Assembly: GCF_030286555.1 (NCBI RefSeq)
Contig: NZ_JASVWF010000003.1
Span: 310,001-374,000, forward strand
Length of the DNA: 64,000 bases
Origin: Actinomycetospora termitidis
GTDB lineage: Bacteria; Actinomycetota; Actinomycetes; Mycobacteriales; Pseudonocardiaceae
Direction of reading: 5' to 3'
Below are positions 27,093 to 34,294 of the stretch, in pieces. The notes beneath the pieces were generated by a model. The model had not been told where the DNA came from and ran no database searches. It was given only the letters and a program-made list of their open reading frames with translations. Positions within the stretch are counted from its first letter, which is position 1, and each line of letters begins with the position of its first letter. A program made the translations under genes and the position numbers.

Positions 27093-27138
27093 CAGGTGAG
27101 CACTAGATGCGGCTATAGCCACATCTAGTGCTCACCTG
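27093..27138. repeat. 46-bp palindrome, family E copy 1 (within the Nit1C operon)
   Basis: Left arm CAGGTGAGCACTAGATG (27093-27109) and right arm CATCTAGTGCTCACCTG (27122-27138) pair over 17 bp. The centre GGCTATAGCC is itself palindromic. It starts 3 nt after the stop of the MSMEG_0572-type gene. A second 46-bp copy at 40982-41027 keeps the outer 8 bp, the centre and the flanks but has a different, still largely paired inner stem. Possible roles are an attenuator, partial terminator or RNA-processing site in the polycistronic mRNA. Confidence 0.85.
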
Positions 27139-27141
27139 TGC

Positions 27142-27660
27142 TCACAGCTGGTAGGTCGAGTTGATGATCGCGCCCTTGCGTGCGTAGTAGATGAGCGCGT
27201 CCTGGACGTCGAGCGGGTGCGTCGGGATGACGCCCTCGATCAGGTCCTCCTCGCGGGCCCCGTGCAGCGACAGCCCGAAGCGGCAGCAGTACGCCTTGCC
27301 GCCCTCGGCCATGAAGGTCTTGAGCTGGTCGTTGATGTTGTGCTCGCCGGGGAAGGCCGAGCTGCCCGTCGTCGGGAAGCCGCGGGTGGCCAGGCAGTTC
27401 AGCGAGCCGGGGCCGTAGAAGTAGATCGCGGTCTCGAAGCCCTTGCGCAGGGCGCGCGTGGCCTGCAGGACCGCGACGAAGCTGACCGAGGACTCGTGCG
27501 CGATGCCGTGCACGAGGGTGAAGTAGGTCTCGCCGTTCTCGGCCTGCAGGTCGGGGAAGACCTTGGTGCCGCCGTAGATGCTGGACCCCTCGGGCAGGGA
27601 GGGGTGCGGGATCTCCTCGAGGCTCTTCTGCTCGACGTCGGACAGTTCGGCCGTGGTCAT
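27142..27660 (-). CDS. MSMEG_0572/Sll0783-type nitrogen-starvation protein, Nit1C locus
   Basis: 172 aa. It is recognised by its place and by segments such as YGGTKVFPDLQAENGETYF, IYFYGPGSLNCLATRGFP and AYCCRFGLSLHG. The family is induced on nitrogen starvation in Synechocystis (Sll0783, linked to PHB storage) and is the first gene of Nit1C clusters. Cysteines in LNCL and YCCRF are conserved candidates for metal or thiol chemistry. The ATG at 27660 has AAGGAG upstream. It is the first gene of the minus-strand operon, divergent from the flavoprotein gene. Confidence 0.9.
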   Translation of the reverse strand: MTTAELSDVEQKSLEEIPHPSLPEGSSIYGGTKVFPDLQAENGETYFTLVHGIAHESSVSFVAVLQATRALRKGFETAIYFYGPGSLNCLATRGFPTTGSSAFPGEHNINDQLKTFMAEGGKAYCCRFGLSLHGAREEDLIEGVIPTHPLDVQDALIYYARKGAIINSTYQL

Positions 27661-27791
27661 GGCGCTCCTTGATCGCAGGCGGTGGAGGATGCTGGGGCGG
27701 GCGGGTCGATCCGGACCCGGCCTCGTGGTGACAGAGCCAAACAACGGTCCATGACGGAAGTGTTTCCACGTGACTACGGGCCCGTGACCGA

Positions 27792-27862
27792 ATTCGGCCT
27801 CCGTGACCGGCGGGTTTCGAAACATTCGGCAATGTCGCGGCAGTCCGACGGCAACCATTCGG
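27792..27862. promoter_or_regulatory. Three ATTCGG direct repeats in the Nit1C divergent promoter region
   Basis: The 262-bp gap between the two arms of the cluster has three ATTCGG copies, at 27792-27797, 27824-27829 and 27857-27862, spaced 32 and 33 bp (about three helical turns). GTGAC is also repeated, at 27728, 27770, 27784 and 27803, and there is a GTTTCGAAAC palindrome at 27814-27823. The region is less GC-rich than the genes around it. The binding protein is unknown; the GlnR consensus spacing is not met. Confidence 0.4.
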
Positions 27863-27922
27863 AAACGATTCCTCCCGACTCTGCTCGGCAGCATCCGCAC
27901 CTGCTGAGAGGAACGACCGGTC

Positions 27923-29272
27923 ATGACCGTCACGCCCCTGCGCGGTATCCGGAACGGCACCCCGTCCGAGCTGGACGGGGTCCACCGACCCGTCGTGGTC
28001 GTCGGCGGCGGGCAGGCCGGGCTGTCGATGAGCCGCTGCCTGCAGCGCGCGGGCGTGGAGCACCTCGTCCTCGAGCGCAACGAGGTCGGGCACTCCTGGA
28101 AGACCTACCGGTGGGACACCTTCTGCCTGGTCACGCCGAACTGGCAGTGCAAGCTGCCGGACTTCCCCTACGGGGAGGGCGGCTACGGCGGCACCGACCC
28201 GCACGGGTTCATGGTCCGCACCGAGATCATCGACTACCTCGAGGCCTACCGGGCGTTCATCGACCCGCCCCTGGTCGAGGGCGTCGGGGTCACCCGGGTC
28301 TCCCGCGACGACCACGGCACCTACGTCCTGGAGACGACGGCGGGCCGGCTGACCGCCGACCAGGTCGTCATCGCGACCGGCGGCTACCACACCCCGATCA
28401 CCCCGCCGCTGTCCTCGCCGCTGCCCGCGGGGATCACACAGGTCCAGTCCGAGCACTACAAGAACGGCTCGCAGCTCCCGCCCGGGGAGGTGCTCGTCGT
28501 GGGGTCCGGGCAGTCCGGCGCGCAGATCGCCGAGGACCTGCACCTCGAGGGCCGGCAGGTGCACCTCGTCGTCGGGAACGCCCCGCGCGTGGCCCGCTTC
28601 TACCGCGGCCGCGACGTCACCGACTGGCTCGACGACCTCGGCTACTACAAGATGCCGGTCACCGAGCACCCCCGCCGCGAGGCGGTGCGCGCGCAGGCCA
28701 ACCACTACGTGACCGGCCGCGACGGTGGACGCGACATCGACCTCCGCGCCCACGCTCGCGACGGGATGAAGCTCTACGGCCTGATGACCGACCACCGCGA
28801 CGGCGTCCTGCACTTCGCGCCCGACCTCACCGCGAGCCTCGACCACGCCGACGAGGTCTCGGAGTCGATCAAGGACACCATCGACAAGCACATCGCCGCG
28901 AAGCAGATCGACGCCCCGGTGGAGGACCGCTACACCCCGGTGTGGGCGCCGGCGGAGGACCCGACGTCGTTGGACCTCGCCTCCTCCGGCATCACGAGCG
29001 TCGTGTGGTGCATCGGGTTCCGGCAGGACTTCTCGTGGATCGACGTGCCGGTGTTCTCCGGCCGCGGCACCCCCGGCCACTCTCGCGGTGTCACCTCGGC
29101 CCCTGGCCTGTACTTCCTGGGTCTGCCCTGGCAGTGGACCTGGGGCTCGGGCCGGTTCTCCGGGGTCGGCGACGACGCCCGGTACCTCGCCGAGCGCATC
29201 CGCTCGCAGCGCGGGCTCACCTCCTCCGGCGGCCGCGGCGACGTCTGCAACGTGCTGGCCCTGGGTTCCTGA
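27923..29272 (+). CDS. Flavin-dependent oxidoreductase (MSMEG_0569 type), Nit1C locus
   Basis: 449 aa, two-dinucleotide-fold flavoprotein of the flavin monooxygenase group. It has an FAD fold at the N-terminus (VVVVGGGQAGLSMSRCL), then HSWKTYRWDTFCLVTPNW. A second nucleotide fold is at about residue 190 (VLVVGSGQSGAQIAEDL), and a late FxQD segment follows. It is the conserved oxidase partner of Nit1C clusters and probably oxidises the nitrogenous product made by the radical SAM and AIR-type enzymes. ATG at 27923 with GAGAGGA upstream. It is transcribed divergently from the other cluster genes. Two palindromic repeats follow its stop. Confidence 0.9.
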   Translation: MTVTPLRGIRNGTPSELDGVHRPVVVVGGGQAGLSMSRCLQRAGVEHLVLERNEVGHSWKTYRWDTFCLVTPNWQCKLPDFPYGEGGYGGTDPHGFMVRTEIIDYLEAYRAFIDPPLVEGVGVTRVSRDDHGTYVLETTAGRLTADQVVIATGGYHTPITPPLSSPLPAGITQVQSEHYKNGSQLPPGEVLVVGSGQSGAQIAEDLHLEGRQVHLVVGNAPRVARFYRGRDVTDWLDDLGYYKMPVTEHPRREAVRAQANHYVTGRDGGRDIDLRAHARDGMKLYGLMTDHRDGVLHFAPDLTASLDHADEVSESIKDTIDKHIAAKQIDAPVEDRYTPVWAPAEDPTSLDLASSGITSVVWCIGFRQDFSWIDVPVFSGRGTPGHSRGVTSAPGLYFLGLPWQWTWGSGRFSGVGDDARYLAERIRSQRGLTSSGGRGDVCNVLALGS

Positions 29273-29283
29273 TCGCCTCGTTC

Positions 29284-29333
29284 CGAGCGAAGGGCACCTT
29301 CGGTCGAATAGACCGCCGAAGGGCGCCCTTCAC
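29284..29333. repeat. Palindromic repeat, family C copy 1
   Basis: GAAGGGCACCTTCGGTC pairs with GACCGCCGAAGGGCGCCCTTC with small bulges around an AATA loop. It starts 12 bp after the flavoprotein stop and opens with CCGAGCGAAGGGCACC. A near-identical element follows at 29358-29412. It resembles family B at 3256 and 63776, which share the frame CGAGCGAASGGCAC, so B and C may be one superfamily with changed stems. Confidence 0.8.
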
Positions 29334-29357
29334 CAGGAGACGACTGCCGGCCCCGGG

Positions 29358-29412
29358 ATGAGCGAAGGGCACCTTCGGTCGGATAGACCGACCGAGGGGG
29401 CCCTTCGCTCGG
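29358..29412. repeat. Palindromic repeat, family C copy 2
   Basis: GAGCGAAGGGCACCTTCGG, extended by TCGG, forms the left arm, with its complement on the right (two mismatches) and a short GATA-containing loop. It is followed by a tandem repeat of GGTTCCTGACGGCGG at 29412-29440. Together with copy 1 it may form a strong double terminator after the Nit1C flavoprotein. Confidence 0.8.
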
Positions 29413-29651
29413 GTTCCTGACGGCGGGTTCCTGACGGCGGGTCGGTCCATCGGCGCGCGGGCACGATGACGCGGTGACGATCCGGCTGCTGGCCCCGTCT
29501 CGGTGCGCGACGCCGAGTGCCGCGAGCTGCTGCCGGCCGCGCCGCGGGTGCGGGGGCCTGCGCCGTGATCATCGAGCACTCCCGGCTCTCGGCGACCGAT
29601 CCGACCGCCGAGGGTGCTCGTTGATCGGTGCCGGCTGGTAGACCGGCGGGC
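29413..29651. other. Gene-free stretch with a decayed coding remnant
   Basis: Together with the two family C repeats this makes a 379-bp stretch (29273-29651) without an intact gene. A GTG at about 29474 opens a short frame (start VTIRLLAP) that, after a one-base shift, continues as VRDAECRELLPAAPRVRG before a stop near 29568. That looks like the debris of a small gene. The 60-bp palindrome at 29567-29626 follows. Confidence 0.35.
29567..29626. repeat. 60-bp imperfect palindrome (type D)
   Basis: GATCATCGAGCACTC on the left pairs with GGGTGCTCGTTGATC on the right, and an inner TCGGCG/CGCCGA pair continues the stem. It lies 26 bp before the hrpB start and could affect that gene's leader. I saw only this copy in the window. 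Confidence 0.65.
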
Positions 29652-32180
29652 GTGATCGACGAAGTCCGGCTCGACCTGCCGGTGCGGGCAGCGCTGCCGT
29701 CGCTCGGCGCCGCGCTCGCCGAGCACGGGACGGCGGTCCTGATCGCACCTCCGGGCACGGGCAAGACGACACTCGTGCCGCTCGCCCTGGCCGGCGAGGT
29801 CGAGGGCCGGGTGCTCGTCGCCGAGCCACGACGGGTCGCGGTGCGGGCGGCGGCAGCACGGATGGCGTCGTTGGTGGGGGAACGCGTCGGCGAGCGGGTC
29901 GGCTACGCCATCCGCGGGGAGCGGAAGCCGGGGTCCCGCGTCGAGGTCGTGACGACGGGTCTGCTCGTCGCGCGGCTGCAGCGCGACCCGGAGCTCGGCG
30001 GGGTCGACGCGGTGATCCTCGACGAGTGCCACGAGCGCCACCTCGACACCGACCTGGCGCTCGCCTTCGCCGTCGACGCCCGTGTCCTGCGCCCGGACCT
30101 GCGGCTGCTCGCGACCTCCGCCACCGCGGCCTCCGACCGCCTCGCCACCCTGCTCGACGGTCCCGTCGTCACCGCACCGGACCCGCTGCACCCCGTGGAC
30201 GTCGTGTGGAGCCCGCCCGCGAGGCCGGTGCCGCCGCCCCGCGGCATGCGGGTCGAGCCGGCGCTGCTCGACCACGTCGGCGCGACGACGAGGCGGGCGC
30301 TGACCGAGGCCGACGGGGACGTCCTCGTGTTCCTGCCCGGGCGCCGCGAGATCGACGAGGTGGCGCGGCGGATCGGCGGCGTCGACGCCGAGGTGCTGAC
30401 CCTGCACGGCGGGCTGGACGCCGCCCACCAGGACGCGGTGCTGGCCGGGGCGTCACACCGCAGGGTCGTGCTCGCCACCGCCATCGCCGAGACCAGCCTG
30501 ACGGTGCCCGGGGTGCGGGTCGTCGTCGACGCCGGGCTCTCCCGCCGCCCGTGGACCGACCACGCGCGCGGCCTGGACGCGCTCGTGACGGTCCTCGCGT
30601 CGCAGTCGTCGGCGACCCAGCGGGCCGGTCGCGCGGGTCGGGAGGCACCCGGTGTGGTCTATCGATGCTGGTCGGAGGCCGAGCACGCCCACCGCGACCG
30701 CGACGACGCCCCGGAACTCGCCCAGGCCGACCTCGCCGGCTTCGCGCTCCAGCTCGCCCGCTGGGGCACGCCGGACGGGAGCGGGCTCGCCCTCCCGGAC
30801 CCGCCGCCCACGACGGCGTTCGCCACGGCCCGGGGGCTGCTGCACGGGTTGGGTCTGGTCGACGACGGTGGGATCACCGACCGCGGGCGGGCCGTCGCCA
30901 CGGCCGGCGTCCACCCGCGGCTCGGGCGGGCTCTGCTCGACGGGGCAGCAGCCGTGGGCGAGAGGACGGCGGTCGAGGTCGTGGCGTTGCTGGCCGCCGA
31001 GGTCCCGGGCGATTCCGACGACCTCGCCGAGCGCCTCCGCACCGTGCGCTCCCGCGACGACGCCCGCTGGCGCGCGGAGGTCCGCCGCCTCCGCCCGACG
31101 CTCAGCGAGAGGCACACCAGGCACGCCGAGGGCGCCCACGAGGTGCCTGATGTACCTCTCGGCGAGATCGACCGATCCGGCTCCGCCCGCCCCATTCGCG
31201 AGAGGCACACCAGGCACGCTGACGGCGGGCGCGAGGTGCCTGATGTACCTCTCGGCGAGACCGAGGCGCCTGCGGCCGTCGTCGCCCTCGCCTACCCCGA
31301 CCGCATCGCCCGTGCCCGTGGCCAGGACGCCCGCGAGTTCCTGACGACGGGTGGCACCGGTGTCGAGCTCGCCGCCGGTTCGCGGCTGCGCGGCCAGGAG
31401 TGGATCGTCGTCGCGGACGCCGTCCGGGGGCCGGGCGACCGGGTCGCGAAGGTGCGCCTCGCCGTGCCCGTCGACGACGCTCTCGCCCGCTGGGCCGCCG
31501 CCCACCTCCACGCCGACGACGAGGTGGTCGCCTGGGAGGACGGAGACGTCGTCGCGGAGCGCCGCGAACGACTCGGCGCGATCGTCCTCGCCCGGCGACC
31601 CCTGACGAGCCCGAGCCGGGAAGCCGTCGCGGCCGCCGTTCGGACGGGTCTGCAGGAGGAAGGACCCGACCTCCTCCGGTGGACCGACGAGGCCACGTCC
31701 CTGCGCCGACGTCTCGCCTTCCTCCACGCCGCGCGCGGCGAGCCGTGGCCCGCCGTCGACGATGCGTCCCTGCTCGCGCGGACCGACGAGTGGCTCGACC
31801 TCTCCCGCGTCCGCCGCCGCGCGGACCTCGGCCGGACGACGCCGCACCTCACGGCCCTGCTCCCCTGGCAGGAGGCCGGCCGGCTCGACGAACTCGCCCC
31901 GACCCACGTCACCACCCCTGCCGGACGGCGGGTCCGGGTCGACTACACCGAACCCGACCAGCCGACCGTCGCGCTGAAGCTCCAGCACGCGTTCGGCTGG
32001 GAGCACGCGCCGGTCCTGGCCGGGGTCCCCGTCGTCGTGCACCTGCTCTCGCCCGCCGGCCGACCCGCGGCGGTGACGGCGGACCTGGCGTCGTTCTGGG
32101 GCGAGGGCTACCGCCAGGTTCGCGCCGACCTGCGGGGCCGCTACCCGAAGCACGCGTGGCCGGAGGACCCGCGGGCCTAG
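29652..32180 (+). CDS. hrpB: ATP-dependent helicase HrpB (DEAH-type), carrying two in-frame repeat elements
   Basis: 842 aa. Motor motifs: IAPPGTGKTTL (Walker A), LDECHERHLDTD (Walker B), TSATAASDRLA (motif III), GETS-type AIAETSLTVPGVRVVVD and QRAGRAGR (motif VI). The helicase-associated and HrpB C-terminal domains follow. The family is a putative RNA or DNA helicase of unknown cellular role. Residues about 484-536 contain two copies of a 31-residue unit (ERHTRHAEG and EVPDVPLGE) encoded by 56-bp palindromic elements that look inserted. The start is the GTG at 29652. The stop overlaps the convergent cupin stop through CTAG. Confidence 0.9.
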   Translation: MIDEVRLDLPVRAALPSLGAALAEHGTAVLIAPPGTGKTTLVPLALAGEVEGRVLVAEPRRVAVRAAAARMASLVGERVGERVGYAIRGERKPGSRVEVVTTGLLVARLQRDPELGGVDAVILDECHERHLDTDLALAFAVDARVLRPDLRLLATSATAASDRLATLLDGPVVTAPDPLHPVDVVWSPPARPVPPPRGMRVEPALLDHVGATTRRALTEADGDVLVFLPGRREIDEVARRIGGVDAEVLTLHGGLDAAHQDAVLAGASHRRVVLATAIAETSLTVPGVRVVVDAGLSRRPWTDHARGLDALVTVLASQSSATQRAGRAGREAPGVVYRCWSEAEHAHRDRDDAPELAQADLAGFALQLARWGTPDGSGLALPDPPPTTAFATARGLLHGLGLVDDGGITDRGRAVATAGVHPRLGRALLDGAAAVGERTAVEVVALLAAEVPGDSDDLAERLRTVRSRDDARWRAEVRRLRPTLSERHTRHAEGAHEVPDVPLGEIDRSGSARPIRERHTRHADGGREVPDVPLGETEAPAAVVALAYPDRIARARGQDAREFLTTGGTGVELAAGSRLRGQEWIVVADAVRGPGDRVAKVRLAVPVDDALARWAAAHLHADDEVVAWEDGDVVAERRERLGAIVLARRPLTSPSREAVAAAVRTGLQEEGPDLLRWTDEATSLRRRLAFLHAARGEPWPAVDDASLLARTDEWLDLSRVRRRADLGRTTPHLTALLPWQEAGRLDELAPTHVTTPAGRRVRVDYTEPDQPTVALKLQHAFGWEHAPVLAGVPVVVHLLSPAGRPAAVTADLASFWGEGYRQVRADLRGRYPKHAWPEDPRA
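31106..31161. repeat. 56-bp palindromic element, family A copy 1 (inside hrpB)
   Basis: CGAGAGGCACACCAGGCAC on the left faces GTGCCTGATGTACCTCTCG on the right, which pair except for two C-A positions. It is translated in frame as part of hrpB. The second copy starts 93 bp (31 codons) further on, and a third, also 56 bp, is intergenic at 55842-55897. Confidence 0.88.
31199..31254. repeat. 56-bp palindromic element, family A copy 2 (inside hrpB)
   Basis: The arms are identical to those of copy 1 (CGAGAGGCACACCAGGCAC and GTGCCTGATGTACCTCTCG), with a different loop (GCTGACGGCGGGCGCGAG). It is read in the same frame as copy 1, giving RERHTRHADGG and EVPDVPLGE. Length and phase (56 bp, spaced a multiple of 3) keep hrpB open. 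Confidence 0.88.
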
Positions 32181-32548
32181 CGGCGGGTCCCCTGGTCGCG
32201 CACGAGTCGGTCGAACCTCGCCGGGCCGCAGATCGTCAGCATCCGCACCGGCTCGTCGCCGAGCACCCACAGCGAGTGCTCGACGTCGCGGGGCAGGAAG
32301 ATGAAGCCGCCGGTGTCCGCGGTGAACTCGTCGTCGCCGCAGCGGCCGCCGACCCGCCCCGCGAGGACGTGGAACATCTCGTCCTCGCCCTCATGGGTGT
32401 GCGGGGCGACGACGAGCCCGACCGGCGCGGCCTGCTCCATCACCGACACCCGTCCCTCCGTGTCCTCGCCGGTCGCCTTCACGGTGAACGTGGCGCCGTC
32501 GAAGTCGTAGGTGTCCCCGGCGCCGGGCGCGCGTACGAACCAGCTCAT
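32177..32548 (-). CDS. Small cupin-domain protein
   Basis: 123 aa single cupin. Motif 1 is PHTHEGEDEMFHVLAGRV (His, His, Glu, His metal ligands) and motif 2 is LPRDVEHSLW. This fits a mononuclear metal-binding cupin, possibly a dioxygenase or sensor of a small molecule; the substrate is unknown. The ATG at 32548 is used (MSWFVRAPG). It converges on hrpB with a 4-bp stop overlap. The region upstream is a tandem repeat array. Confidence 0.82.
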   Translation of the reverse strand: MSWFVRAPGAGDTYDFDGATFTVKATGEDTEGRVSVMEQAAPVGLVVAPHTHEGEDEMFHVLAGRVGGRCGDDEFTADTGGFIFLPRDVEHSLWVLGDEPVRMLTICGPARFDRLVRDQGTRR

Positions 32549-32575
32549 GGGCACGGACTACCCGGTCGTGCCGGC

Positions 32576-32805
32576 GTGTGCGGGACGCACACGGGCAGCG
32601 GAGTTCGTGGAGTCCGCGGCAGGCGTTGCGAGACGCACACGGCCGGGGCGCTTGACCCTGCCCCCGGAGAGCGTTGCGCCACGCAACGCCGCGCCGGACG
32701 GGCTCGACCCGAGCCAGCCGTGTGCGCCGCGCAACGCCCGGCCGGACCAACTCGACCGGACCCGGCCGTGTGCGCCACGCAACGCCGCGCCGGAGCAGCC
32801 GCTCG
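32576..32805. repeat. Tandem array of five ~48-bp units, each with a small hairpin
   Basis: Units begin at 32576, 32625, 32673, 32720 and 32768 (spacing 49, 48, 47, 48). Each has a left arm GTGTGCG or GTTGCG, a 4-nt loop, then a right arm GCACAC or GCAACGC, followed by a spacer usually containing GCTCGACC or similar. Units 1 and 3 have matching arms; units 2, 4 and 5 mix arm types. The array lies between the cupin and amidohydrolase genes. No gene is evident in it. Confidence 0.8.
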
Positions 32806-32807
32806 AC

Positions 32808-34013
32808 CTACCCACCCAGCGAGAACACCTTCCGCGCCGTCTCGCCCAGGATGTTGCGCTTGCCGTGCTCGGAGACGAACGGCAGCGCCGCGATCCGGCC
32901 CGGCACGTCGAAGTCCCAGTGCGGCCAGTCGCTCGAGTACATCAGCGTGTTCTCCGCGTCGATCGCCTCGAGCGTGGCGGCCAGCAACTTGTCGTCGGTC
33001 CACTCCATCGGCTGCGAGGTGTAGTACATCTCGCGGATGTAGTGCGACGGCGGCCGCGTGAGCAGCGGGGCGTCCGACTGGCGCATCGAGTACTCGTGGT
33101 CGAGCCGCTGCATCATGAACGGCAGCCACGCGAGGCCGCTCTCGATCCAGATCGTCCGCAGCCCCGGGAAGCGCTCCGGGATGCCGTTGACGACCCAGTT
33201 CGTCATGTGCGTCATGTTGCAGGTCACGAAGCTCATGGCGTGGGCCGAGAGGAACCGGTTCATCGTCGACGTCATCGTGTCGGCCTGGTTCGGCCCGGCG
33301 TGGAACCCGATCGGCAGCCCGCGCCGCTCCAGCTCCCGGTACACCGGCATGTACGCATTGCGGTGCACCCCCGCGTGCCGCTGCGACGTCACGAGGAACC
33401 CGATGACGCCGGGGGTGTCCGCGAACTCCTCGATCGTCGCCAGGCACGCGTCTGGGTTCTCGAACGGCAGCCCCAGCATCGTGCGGATCCGCGGCTCGCG
33501 CGGCAGCACCTCGGCGGTGAACCAGCGGTTGTAGGCCTGCAGCAGCGCCGTCGCGACCTCCGGCTGCGGGTGCAGCCCCGTCTCCAGCATCGGCTGCGGG
33601 AACACCACCTGGACGTCGATCGACATCGCGTCCATCGCCCGGCGCACGAGCGTCACGTCGCGCTCGGCACCGGACCCGACGTCGGGCGTCGACTCCCCCA
33701 GCGACGCCTGGTGCGGGATCCGTCCCGAGACGTCCTGCATCGTCAGGCCGGGCGGGTGGTTGTGCAGCGCCAGGTGCGAGGCCTGCGGCCAGTTCCGCAT
33801 CATCTGCGAGGCGGTGTCCCGCATGACGGGGCTGTCGAGGTAGCCCAGGATCTCCGGCCACGAGTCCAGCTCCACGTGGTGGGAGTCGACGTCGACGATG
33901 AAGTAGTCGTCCAGGCCGTAGAACTCGGTGTCCCGACGCGCGTTGGCCAGGATCTCGCGGGTGTCGGTGGCGGTGGTGATCTCCTGCGTGGGCAGGCGTC
34001 GGACAGAGGTCAT
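32808..34013 (-). CDS. Amidohydrolase-2 family metal-dependent hydrolase
   Basis: 401 aa TIM-barrel protein of the ACMSD/amidohydrolase_2 group. VDVDSHHVELDSW holds the first metal ligands. IGFHAGPNQAD contributes the strand-5 His, and SSDWPHWDFD near residue 375 the late catalytic Asp. Members are decarboxylases or hydrolases of aromatic or cyclic acids. It forms a minus-strand operon with a 94-aa protein (ATGA overlap, 34010-34013) and a Rieske ferredoxin. A LysR regulator faces the operon, so it is probably an inducible catabolic unit; the substrate is unknown. Start ATG 34013, chosen by the overlap. Confidence 0.85.
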   Translation of the reverse strand: MTSVRRLPTQEITTATDTREILANARRDTEFYGLDDYFIVDVDSHHVELDSWPEILGYLDSPVMRDTASQMMRNWPQASHLALHNHPPGLTMQDVSGRIPHQASLGESTPDVGSGAERDVTLVRRAMDAMSIDVQVVFPQPMLETGLHPQPEVATALLQAYNRWFTAEVLPREPRIRTMLGLPFENPDACLATIEEFADTPGVIGFLVTSQRHAGVHRNAYMPVYRELERRGLPIGFHAGPNQADTMTSTMNRFLSAHAMSFVTCNMTHMTNWVVNGIPERFPGLRTIWIESGLAWLPFMMQRLDHEYSMRQSDAPLLTRPPSHYIREMYYTSQPMEWTDDKLLAATLEAIDAENTLMYSSDWPHWDFDVPGRIAALPFVSEHGKRNILGETARKVFSLGG

Positions 34014-34294
34014 GACGAGCTCCTCGAGAACCACAGGGCGAGGTCGAACGGGTTCAGGTCGTTGCTGCGCAGCGCGGCCGTCGCCAGCGCCACCGCGTCG
34101 GTCGGTGTGAGGTCCGTTCCGGACGGCGGGTCGTACCCCTCCTCCGCGGCGACGGCCCAGCAGCGGCCGGCGACACCGACCAGCGCGCGCGCCGTGTCGG
34201 GTGGGAGCTTCGCGAGGGCCCCGTCGTCCAGACCCGCCGCGACCTCGGCGTCCAGTTCGGCCACCAGCGCGGCGATGCGCTCAGACCGTGACAC
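34010..34294 (-). CDS. Small protein of unknown function in the amidohydrolase/Rieske operon
   Basis: 94 aa from a GTG at 34294 (MSRSERIAALVAELDAEV), acidic and probably all-helical, with no membrane segment and a single Cys. It overlaps the Rieske gene by 14 bp and the amidohydrolase by 4 bp, so it is tightly coupled to both and may be an accessory or small subunit. I do not recognise a family. Confidence 0.65.
   Translation of the reverse strand: MSRSERIAALVAELDAEVAAGLDDGALAKLPPDTARALVGVAGRCWAVAAEEGYDPPSGTDLTPTDAVALATAALRSNDLNPFDLALWFSRSSS

Noticed and set aside
27770-27823. GlnR operator in the Nit1C promoter region
   Set aside because: GTGAC and GAAAC half-sites are present, but none are spaced by 6 bp in the order of the consensus; reported only as repeats.
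32576-32805. CRISPR-like array
   Set aside because: Repeats and spacers are not separable: the period of about 48 bp includes degenerate repeats, there are only five units, and there are no cas genes.
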